Below are positions 57,808 to 64,000 of a stretch of DNA of 64,000 bases, one piece after another. Position 1 is the first letter of the stretch; every line of letters starts with the position of its first letter. The stretch covers positions 44,540 through 108,539 of the forward strand of contig JBFXAZ010000003.1 of NCBI GenBank assembly GCA_050183765.1, written 5' to 3'. A program made the translations under genes and the position numbers. A model generated the notes under the pieces. That model was not told the DNA's origin, searched no databases, and saw nothing but the letters and a program-made list of their open reading frames with translations. Source of the stretch: JAFAZJ01 sp050183765 (GTDB taxonomy: Bacteria > Pseudomonadota > Alphaproteobacteria > Reyranellales > Reyranellaceae).

Positions 57808-59448
57808 ATGTCCGACACCGTCATCTACCGCGCGCGGCGCATCCTGACGATGAATCCGGCGAATCCCGAGGCGACGCATGTCGCGGTGCGCGACGGGCGC
57901 ATCCTCGGCGCCGGGCCGCTGGAGGACCTGAAGGGCTGGGGCGAGTACACACTGGACGAGCGCTTCGCCGACAAGGTGCTGATGCCGGGCTTCGTCGAGG
58001 GCCACAGCCACGCCTATGAGGGCGGCGTCTGGGCCTATCCCTATGTCGGCTTCTTCGACCGCCTCGCGCCCGACGGCACGCGTCATGCCGGGCTGAAGAG
58101 CATCGAGGAGGTCAGCGCCCGGCTGCGCGAGATCGAGTCGACATTGCCGAAGGATGGCAGGCCGATGCTGGCCTGGGGCTTCGACCCGATCTACTTCGGC
58201 GGACGGCGCATGGAGCTCGACGATCTCGACCAGGTCACCACCGAGCGCGCGGTGCTGGTGATCCACTCCAACTTCCACGTGCTGAACGTCAACTCGCCGG
58301 TGCTGCGCGCGGCCAACATCAACCGTCACAGCAACGTGCACGGCGTGGTGAAGGACTGGGGCGGCGAGCCCACGGGCGAGCTGCAGGAGATGACCGCGAA
58401 GTACATGGCCTATCGCGCCAGCGGCATCAACATCGCCGCCGTGCTGTCGGACGAGGCCGCGGTCTGGCGCTTCGCCCGGGTGGCGCAGCTCTCGGGCGTC
58501 ACCACGGCCACCGACCTGCACAACGAGCTGCCGGACAGCACCGTGGATGGATACCTGCGCGCCTCGGCCAGCCCCGATTTCCCGATTCGCCTGCTGCCGG
58601 CCTTCGGTGCGGCATCCGTGCCGCCGGACCAGGGTGTCGCGCGCATCAAGGGCCTGATGCCGCGCAACAACGAGAAGCTGCGCTTCGGCCTGATCAAGAT
58701 CGTCACCGACGGCTCGATCCAGGGCCTGTCGGCGCGCATGCTGTGGCCGGGCTACTACGACGGCACGCCCAACGGCGTGTGGAACGTCGGGCCGGCCGAC
58801 ATCGAGCGCATCCTCGGCACCTATCATCGCGCCGGCTTCCAGGTGCACATCCACACCAACGGCGACGAGGCCTCGGAGGTCGCGCTCAACGCCATCGAGA
58901 CCGTCGTGACGCAGATGCCGCGACCCGATCATCGCCACGTGCTGCAGCACTGCCAGATGGCGCCGGCCTCGCAGTTCCGCCGCATGAAGGCACTGGGCGT
59001 GGGCGTCAACCTGTTCGCCAACCACATCTACTACTGGGGCGACATCCACTACGCCAGGACGATGGGGCCGGAGCGCGCCGAGCGCATGGACGCCTGCGGC
59101 ACGGCGCTGGCGACGGGCGTGCCGTTCGCCATCCATTGCGATGCGCCGGTGACGCCGATCGGTCCGCTGTTCACCGCCTGGTGCGCCGTGAACCGGCTGA
59201 CGGCCTCGGGCCGCGTGCTGGGCGAACGCGAGCGCATCTCCGTGCCTGACGCGCTGCGCGCCATCACCCTGGGCGCGGCGTGGACGCTCAGGCTCGACGA
59301 GGAGATCGGCAGCATCGAGACCGGCAAGCGCGCCGACTTCGCGGTGCTCAACGACGATCCGCTCGCCGTGCCGCCCGAGGCGCTGAAGGACGTCGGCGTG
59401 TGGGGCACGGTGCTGGGCGGCAAGGTCTTCGAGGCGCCGAACCAGTGA
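57808..59448 (+). CDS. YtcJ-type metal-dependent amidohydrolase
   Basis: 546 residues, ATG 57808. Amidohydrolase_3 family: HxH metal site at His66/His68 in VEGHSHAYEG, DGSIQGLSARM, HIHTNGDEASEVALNAIE and HCDAPVTPIGPL near the end, and a composite beta sandwich formed by N- and C-termini (YRARRILTM; GKRADFAVLNDDPL). Members hydrolyse amides of small molecules; the substrate is unknown. The stop overlaps the CobW GTG start by four bases, so a metal chaperone is made along with it. Confidence 0.83.
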   Translation: MSDTVIYRARRILTMNPANPEATHVAVRDGRILGAGPLEDLKGWGEYTLDERFADKVLMPGFVEGHSHAYEGGVWAYPYVGFFDRLAPDGTRHAGLKSIEEVSARLREIESTLPKDGRPMLAWGFDPIYFGGRRMELDDLDQVTTERAVLVIHSNFHVLNVNSPVLRAANINRHSNVHGVVKDWGGEPTGELQEMTAKYMAYRASGINIAAVLSDEAAVWRFARVAQLSGVTTATDLHNELPDSTVDGYLRASASPDFPIRLLPAFGAASVPPDQGVARIKGLMPRNNEKLRFGLIKIVTDGSIQGLSARMLWPGYYDGTPNGVWNVGPADIERILGTYHRAGFQVHIHTNGDEASEVALNAIETVVTQMPRPDHRHVLQHCQMAPASQFRRMKALGVGVNLFANHIYYWGDIHYARTMGPERAERMDACGTALATGVPFAIHCDAPVTPIGPLFTAWCAVNRLTASGRVLGERERISVPDALRAITLGAAWTLRLDEEIGSIETGKRADFAVLNDDPLAVPPEALKDVGVWGTVLGGKVFEAPNQ

Positions 59449-60392
59449 GCGGCGCGCGCCTGCCGGTCAGCGTGATCGGCGGCTTCCTCGGCGCCGGCAA
59501 GACGACGCTGCTCAACCGCCTGCTGCGCGAGAAGGCGGGGCGGCGCTTTGCCGTGCTGGTCAACGATTTCGGCGAGATCGACATCGATTCCCGCCTGATC
59601 GTGCAGCACGACGGGCGCACCATCACCCTGGCCAATGGCTGCCTGTGCTGCTCGATCGGCGATTCGCTGGTCACTGCCCTGATCGACATCGCGCAACGTC
59701 GTGGTGAATTCGATCACATGCTGATCGAGACCAGCGGCATCGCCGATCCGGCACGCGTCGCCGACCTCATCCGCATCGAGCCGGATTTCACGCTGGACGG
59801 CGTGATCGTGCTCGCCGACGCGAGCGCCGTGCGCATCCAGCTGGCCGACCGATACGTCGGCGACAGCGCGCGCCGACAGCTCGAGGGCGCCGACCTGATC
59901 GTGCTCAACAAGCTCGATCTGGCGGAGCATCTCGACGACACTCTCGCGAGACTCCGCGAGACGTCGCCGGGATGCCCCATCCTGCGGGCCTGTCACGCCG
60001 ATGTGTCGCTCGACCTGCTCTTCGGCCTCGCACCAAGAGGGGCACCCGTTCAGCCATCGCACGATCTCAGCTTGCGCCGTTGGCATTTCACGGCGCGCGC
60101 ACCGCTGGACCGCGGCATCCTGGGCGAGGGGCTTGCCGCCCTGCCCGACAGCGTCATCCGCGTGAAGGGGATCGTCGATCTCGCCGACTCGCCGGCGACG
60201 CAGACGATCGTGCAGCGCGTCGGCCGGCGCTTGAGCCTCGAGGACGGCGCGCCCTGGGGGCTCGCCTTCCGCCACAGCGACATCGTCGTGCTGGGCACGC
60301 CCGACATGCCGTCGGCGGAGGAGCTCGATCGCGCCTTCGCGGACTGCGCTAGTTCGGCTGCCAAGCGTAGCGACGCAGGGCGGCCAGGGTGA
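59445..60392 (+). CDS. CobW/COG0523 GTPase metallochaperone
   Basis: 315 residues; GTG 59445 inside the TGA of the preceding gene. Walker A GFLGAGKTT (13-21), the hallmark metal site GCLCCS (Cys66, Cys68, Cys69), NDFGEIDIDS, and NKLD for guanine. The C-terminal CobW_C domain has IRVKGIVDLAD. COG0523 proteins deliver Zn, Co, Fe or Ni using GTP. Translational coupling to a metal-dependent amidohydrolase points to that enzyme as client. The end overlaps the DUF2237 gene by 44 bases on the other strand. Confidence 0.88.
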   Translation: MSGARLPVSVIGGFLGAGKTTLLNRLLREKAGRRFAVLVNDFGEIDIDSRLIVQHDGRTITLANGCLCCSIGDSLVTALIDIAQRRGEFDHMLIETSGIADPARVADLIRIEPDFTLDGVIVLADASAVRIQLADRYVGDSARRQLEGADLIVLNKLDLAEHLDDTLARLRETSPGCPILRACHADVSLDLLFGLAPRGAPVQPSHDLSLRRWHFTARAPLDRGILGEGLAALPDSVIRVKGIVDLADSPATQTIVQRVGRRLSLEDGAPWGLAFRHSDIVVLGTPDMPSAEELDRAFADCASSAAKRSDAGRPG

Positions 60393-60747
60393 CGACCTGC
60401 AGGGTGGCGGCGTGTGTCGCTTCCAGCACCACCAGCGGCGCATAGCCGGCGTCGAGCGCCTCCTTCCAGCGCGCCGCGCACAGGCACCAGCGGTCGCCCG
60501 GCTTCAGCCCGGGAAAGCCGTACTCTGGCAGCGGCGTGCTGAGGTCGTTGCCGGCGGCGCGGGAGAAGGTGAGGAACTCGGTGGTCATGATCGCGCAGAC
60601 GGTGTGGAGACCGCGATCCTCGTCGCCGGTGTTGCAGCAGGCGTCGCGGTAGAAGCCGGTCAGCGGCTCGGCGGAGCAGGGACGCAAGGGCCCGCCCAGC
60701 ACGTTGATGGCGGGGCGGCGTCCGGGTTCTGCGGCCTGATCGAACAT
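60349..60747 (-). CDS. DUF2237-family protein
   Basis: 132 residues, near the usual size for DUF2237. Recognisable run: NVLGGPLRPCSAEPLTGFYRDACCNT, then DRGLHTVCAIMTTEFLTFSRAAGNDLSTP, and KPGDRWCLCAARWKEALDAG. Cysteines are clustered as in the family (C, CC, C, C-x-C). Function unknown. The last 44 bases lie under the 3' end of the convergent CobW gene. Confidence 0.82.
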   Translation of the reverse strand: MFDQAAEPGRRPAINVLGGPLRPCSAEPLTGFYRDACCNTGDEDRGLHTVCAIMTTEFLTFSRAAGNDLSTPLPEYGFPGLKPGDRWCLCAARWKEALDAGYAPLVVLEATHAATLQVVTLAALRRYAWQPN

Positions 60748-60861
60748 GGCGGGCCTCGATGCCTCAGTCGGCTGGGGTCAACTTATCCCTTCCGGGGCCG
60801 CCGCGTCGCTGATAAAACCCGTGCGCCTTCAAGGGTTTCCGAGACCAAGTGTCCGGGGCAT

Positions 60862-60938
60862 CGGGGCGTAGCTCAGCCTGGTAGAGCGCTTGCCTTGGGC
60901 GCAAGAGGCCGTCGGTTCGAATCCGGCCGCCCCGACCA
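60862..60938 (+). tRNA. tRNA-Pro(TGG)
   Basis: 77 bases with encoded CCA. Acceptor CGGGGCG/CGCCCCG, D-arm TAGCTCAGCCTGGTAGAGC, anticodon loop CTTGGGC with TGG, T-loop GGTTCGAATCC. All stems pair. Confidence 0.97.
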
Positions 60939-60984
60939 GCATGTCCCGGATCCTTGGGCGCCGATGGGCGAGGGGTTGGTTTCG

Positions 60985-61287
60985 ATGCTGGTCAGGATCT
61001 TCAAGCCGGCGAAGACGGCGATGCAGTCGGGCCTTGGCAACACCAGGGAGTGGGTGATCGAGTCCGAGCCGGCGCGCAAGGAAATCGATCCGCTGATGGG
61101 CTGGACCAGCTCGCGCGACACCATGGGGCAGGTGAGGCTCTACTTCGCCACCAAGGAGGAGGCGGTGGCCTACGCCGAGAAGGAAGGCTGGCAGTACACC
61201 CTGGAGGAGCCCAAGGTGCGGGCCGTCAGACCCAAGGCCTACGCCGACAATTTCGCCTTCACCCGCGTCGGCCGCTGGACCCACTAG
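60985..61287 (+). CDS. NDUFS4-type NADH:ubiquinone oxidoreductase accessory subunit
   Basis: 100 residues; ATG 60985 chosen, with another in-frame ATG at 60964. The ETC_C1_NDUFS4 domain starts LVRIFKPAKTAMQSGLGNTREWVIE, with the PLMGWTSSRDTMGQVRLYFATKEEAVAYAEKEGW core that is the family signature. In Alphaproteobacteria and mitochondria it is a peripheral complex I subunit near the N module. The complex I core genes are elsewhere. It lies between two tRNA genes, with 47 bases before and one base after. Confidence 0.9.
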   Translation: MLVRIFKPAKTAMQSGLGNTREWVIESEPARKEIDPLMGWTSSRDTMGQVRLYFATKEEAVAYAEKEGWQYTLEEPKVRAVRPKAYADNFAFTRVGRWTH

Positions 61288-61288
61288 G

Positions 61289-61365
61289 GCGCCCGTAGCT
61301 CAGGGGATGAGAGCAACCGCCTTCTAAGCGGTAGGTCGTTGGTTCGAATCCAACCGGGCGCGCCA
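61289..61365 (+). tRNA. tRNA-Arg(TCT)
   Basis: 77 bases with encoded CCA. Acceptor GCGCCCG/CGGGCGC, D-arm TAGCTCAGGGGATGAGAGC, anticodon loop CTTCTAA with TCT, T-loop GGTTCGAATCC. Begins one base after the stop of the preceding gene. Confidence 0.97.
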
Positions 61366-61485
61366 TGATTCCAAGGGATTAGCCGTTGAGGCGGCGGCTG
61401 GGACCTGTGGGGACCAACCAGCGCGATTTCTTGGAGGAAACCTCACGCTCGTCTTGGCCTTTGTCAGGTCAGACGATGCGCCCCG

Positions 61486-62649
61486 TCACTTCGGGGCGAT
61501 GAGCTTTGCCAGTGCTGCGGCCAGCGCGGCATTCGCTCGGCCGCTGGGGTGGCCGTCATCGGCGATGATCGCATCGTCGGAGGATAGCCCCGCAGATCGC
61601 GTGATGGACGGTCCCAGCAACAGATGCACGCCGGTGCCGGTGAGCATCCTCGATGTCAGGACTTCGTGGAATCCAGACGGATCCCGGCTCCAATAGATCA
61701 CGATCAGGTCGACGCCATAGCGCTCGCGTACCAGGTCGCGGATCCTCATCACCAAGGCTTCCGACAGTTTCAGCTCTGGGTAGGTGCGAATGCCTTGCCT
61801 GATCAGCGAGGCGACCATCGACTGGTCCACCGCCTCCGACACGATCTCTTCGATCCGGCGGCGGTGACTCCGCACCTCCGCAGCGGAACCCAGTAGCCGT
61901 ACTCCGCCAGGGGTCCGCTCGTACTGCGGCGCGGTCCTGAACCACGCCTCTTCCATGTCGCCTGCGGCGCGCGGCAGATGCTCATCCAGGAAGTAGAGAA
62001 CGGCGGCTCGCACCCTGCCTTTGCCCTCTATGGCGCGGTCGATCACGCCATCCTCGATCTGCCGCAACACCTGGTGCGGCCCGTAGGCCGGGACGCCGAA
62101 ATTGACGACGTTGAAGCGCCGCCCGGTCTGCAGCGCGAAGTGCTGCGGCAGGGTCTGACTGTCGGGCAGGCCGTCGCCGAACATGAACGAATCGCCCATG
62201 AACAGCACCGTCTCGCCCTCCTGATTGCTGTCGGGCGTCACGCGCTGTCCGCGCGCGTCGATGGTGTAGGTGGCGTCGTAGATCTTTCGCTCGCCGCGGG
62301 AACGGATGACGCGAACGACCGAGGATGCGCGCAGCTTCCAACCCAGCGCCGGATCGACGGTGGTCGGCCAATCAGGGTAGGGCTTGACGGTCACCGGGAC
62401 GCGCCGCGTCAGGCGCTCCACGGCCACGATCATTCCCTCTGCGATCAGGAGGAACGTGAAGACGGAGACCAGGACCACCGCAGTGTTGCGGACCCGGCCG
62501 TTGGACCAGATCGCCATGCCGAGAAGGGTGAGGGCGGCGCACGCCGCAGCCCACACTATGGAATGAAGCGCGAAAACTCCAGTCGCCATGCCCGCCGAGG
62601 CGCATACGACGAGCAGGGCCCAAAGCGACGCTGTTCGCCTCCATGTCAT
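61486..62649 (-). CDS. Membrane-anchored SGNH/GDSL hydrolase-like protein
   Basis: 387 residues; ATG 62649. Three N-terminal membrane helices (about 8-28, 31-49, 56-76). Residues about 145-387 are SGNH-like: Ser154 in FMGDSFMFGDGLPD (block I), the Asn in VVNFGVPAYGPHQV (blocks II-III), and Asp364-x-x-His367 in ADDGHPSGRANAALA (block V). The pattern fits acetyl- or acyl-ester hydrolases that modify surface polysaccharides. The linker carries WKLRASSVVRV and ARGQRVTPDSNQEG, seen in similar hypothetical proteins. Faces outward or inward: not decided. Single gene. Confidence 0.78.
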   Translation of the reverse strand: MTWRRTASLWALLVVCASAGMATGVFALHSIVWAAACAALTLLGMAIWSNGRVRNTAVVLVSVFTFLLIAEGMIVAVERLTRRVPVTVKPYPDWPTTVDPALGWKLRASSVVRVIRSRGERKIYDATYTIDARGQRVTPDSNQEGETVLFMGDSFMFGDGLPDSQTLPQHFALQTGRRFNVVNFGVPAYGPHQVLRQIEDGVIDRAIEGKGRVRAAVLYFLDEHLPRAAGDMEEAWFRTAPQYERTPGGVRLLGSAAEVRSHRRRIEEIVSEAVDQSMVASLIRQGIRTYPELKLSEALVMRIRDLVRERYGVDLIVIYWSRDPSGFHEVLTSRMLTGTGVHLLLGPSITRSAGLSSDDAIIADDGHPSGRANAALAAALAKLIAPK

Positions 62650-63018
62650 GCGAAACGACTACCCCGAGGGAAGACGCCCTCGCAAGGCGCGCGATTTCCG
62701 TGTCGAGGTCCGGTGCGCTGCCGTCAGAAAGTCGCTCAGGATGAGCTGGGCCTCAGCCTCTGCAGGCACCCGCACGGCGCGGCGATCGGACGTCGGCCAC
62801 GAGGCCGGGACGGCCAGCGCCGCTGTCTTCGCCGCCGGAGCACAGGCGGTGCTTCCCGTGCGCCCTGTCGCTGCCGCTGTACTTCGGCAAAGTTATTCAG
62901 AGGTTTGTCGCCGCCTACGGTTGGTTGGCGTGCGCAAATTCAACTACTATTCCTAGTAGGAGAGCTGTACCGACTGCGTAGATGGCGCCCCCCTCCAGAG
63001 CGGTGGAGTACAACGGCT
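62650..63018. promoter_or_regulatory. 369-bp divergent intergenic region (SGNH gene / cpaC-like)
   Basis: No supported gene. A short perfect inverted repeat CTACTATTCCTAGTAG lies at 62944-62959 in an A+T-richer part, 60 bases before the secretin start. It may be an operator or a small hairpin. A GGAG ribosome site stands 10 bases before 63019. Confidence 0.4.
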
Positions 63019-64000
63019 ATGGAAGAGAATACGCCTCTTGAATTTTCCTGGAAGCGGTCGACCGGGGTCCTGGGGCTTGCCGCGGGCATCGTGATTTCGC
63101 TGGCGGTATGGCCGATGGCCGAGGTCTCGGCCCAGGCCGGCGACCAGACGAAGACTCGTCCGCGTGCCGCCCCATCGAAGGTCCAGCCGCGTCGCGTCGA
63201 ACGGGGCCCGTCGGCCGAGGATCTCAATCGCCGATTCCTCGATCAGCTCAAGACCGCACGCGCGGTCGAGCCGGCGCCTTCTGTGCCGCCAGCCAAGCCG
63301 GCCGAGGAGGTCGGGTTTTTCGGCCGGCTTTTCGGATCCGGCCCGTCGCCTTCACCGACGCTGACCCAGGCCCAGGCCCAGGTGTCGCCGCCCACCCCGT
63401 CGCCGACCCCGCCGACCACCACGCCGCCGGATCCGGGCGGCCAGGCCGCGCCACAGCCAAGCCTGCCGCCGCCGGAGCCGCAACCGTTGCCGCGCCGGAC
63501 GAGTCAGCCGAAGACGTCGCCTGCCCCACCGGCGCCCGCGCCGGTTCCCGTGCCGCCGCCGCCACCGCCAGGCGTGACGACGATTCCCGTGCAGCCGCCG
63601 GCGGCGCCGCCGCCGCCGGACCGGGCGCAGCGCGATTTCGGTCGCGCCGCGGTGGTGCCGACCGAGGCGCCGACGATGCAGATCGAGGTCAGCAAGGGCA
63701 CGATGGTGCGGCTGAAGGGATCGGCGACGACGGTGTTCGTGGCCAACCCCGACATCGCCGACGTGCAGGTGAAGTCGCCGACGCAGATCTACGTCTTCGG
63801 CAAGAAGCCGGGCGAGACGTCGCTCTACGCCACCGATGATCGCGACAACGTCCTGCTCAACACGATCGTGCGTGTCACGCACGAGCATTCGCGCCTGCAG
63901 GAGGCGCTGCGGCGCATCGCGCCGGGCTCGCAGCTGCAGTTCACCACCGTGGGCGACATGATCGTGATCAACGGCACCGCGCGCAACGCCGGCGAGATCC
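63019..64000 (+). CDS. CpaC-type pilus secretin, N-terminal part (partial)
   Basis: The frame is open from ATG 63019 to the window end (327 codons seen). A signal/anchor helix (residues 15-38, VLGLAAGIVISLAVWPMAEVSAQA) is followed by a long Pro-rich stretch (about 60-215) with many PxP and PPP runs. Then comes the pilus-secretin N-domain: QIEVSKGTMVRLKGSATTVFVANPDIADVQVKSPTQIYVFGKKPGETSLYATD. The last part enters the next ring subdomain (QEALRRIAPGSQLQ). CpaC/RcpA proteins form the outer-membrane pore of Flp/Tad pili. No cpaB precedes it. Confidence 0.85.
   Translation, partial: MEENTPLEFSWKRSTGVLGLAAGIVISLAVWPMAEVSAQAGDQTKTRPRAAPSKVQPRRVERGPSAEDLNRRFLDQLKTARAVEPAPSVPPAKPAEEVGFFGRLFGSGPSPSPTLTQAQAQVSPPTPSPTPPTTTPPDPGGQAAPQPSLPPPEPQPLPRRTSQPKTSPAPPAPAPVPVPPPPPPGVTTIPVQPPAAPPPPDRAQRDFGRAAVVPTEAPTMQIEVSKGTMVRLKGSATTVFVANPDIADVQVKSPTQIYVFGKKPGETSLYATDDRDNVLLNTIVRVTHEHSRLQEALRRIAPGSQLQFTTVGDMIVINGTARNAGEI

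Noticed and set aside
62588..62956. ORF of 122 codons upstream of the CpaC-like gene
   Set aside because: No ribosome site and no recognised domain; overlaps the start of the SGNH gene. More likely intergenic.

Overview
This is a high-G+C chromosomal window, packed with genes on both strands. It has no rRNA, CRISPR array, integrase or recognisable insertion sequence. The gene content points to an alphaproteobacterium: an NDUFS4-type complex I accessory protein, an ErpA-type Fe-S carrier, a SapC-family protein, parE, a CpaC-type pilus secretin, frequent GTG starts and many four-base ATGA/GTGA gene overlaps. A Rhodospirillales- or Reyranella-like organism would fit, but that is inference only.

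Layout. 1-10.5 kb: the end of a KefB-type antiporter, a DUF559 protein, parE, a thioesterase-DUF1007-NicO metal transport run, a DMT exporter, an amidase, an AraC/GyrI regulator overlapping an alkyltransferase-like protein, and an orphan protein with an HHI motif. 10.5-14.4 kb: a minus-strand, catabolic-looking operon (D-aminoacylase type amidohydrolase, small monooxygenase, phytanoyl-CoA dioxygenase family protein, 74-residue orphan, cyclase-family hydrolase). 14.6-20.2 kb: a response regulator/PAS histidine kinase pair, then two secreted paralogues, one carrying three LCCL domains. 20.3-23.8 kb: tartrate dehydrogenase-like enzyme, enoyl-CoA hydratase, fluoroacetate dehalogenase-like hydrolase and carbonic anhydrase in one run. 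23.8-33.3 kb: a secreted tandem-repeat protein, CoA transferase, DMT transporter, ilvD, nitronate monooxygenase, a Rieske oxygenase, xthA, erpA and sapC. 33.3-44.2 kb: DMT transporter, CHASE2 cyclase overlapping a D-glutamate cyclase homologue, BenE, GNAT, acyl-CoA dehydrogenase, ExoD, two tandem zinc-free quinone reductases and an SDR.

44.3-47.9 kb holds a thiamine-precursor ABC transporter (ThiY, ThiX, ThiZ). A clear TPP riboswitch precedes the ATPase gene. A palindromic repeat forms the C-terminal tail of that ATPase. 48.0-52.4 kb is a plus-strand run of exported proteins plus a membrane-bound spermidine-synthase-like protein and a PPC-domain protein. 52.4-56.4 kb: DUF1963 protein, O-methyltransferase and formate-tetrahydrofolate ligase. 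56.49-57.7 kb is a clearly lower-G+C AlbA/Schlafen-type gene whose 3' end lies in a tRNA-like fragment; it is the best candidate for horizontal transfer. 57.8-64 kb: a YtcJ-type amidohydrolase overlapping a CobW-type metallochaperone, DUF2237, tRNA-Pro(TGG), the NDUFS4-type gene, tRNA-Arg(TCT), a membrane SGNH hydrolase, and the start of a proline-rich CpaC-type secretin that runs off the window.

No complete known defence system was found. The features most worth following are the low-G+C AlbA gene, the triple-LCCL protein, the repeat-extended ThiZ, the dehalogenase, and the small-protein-containing catabolic operon.
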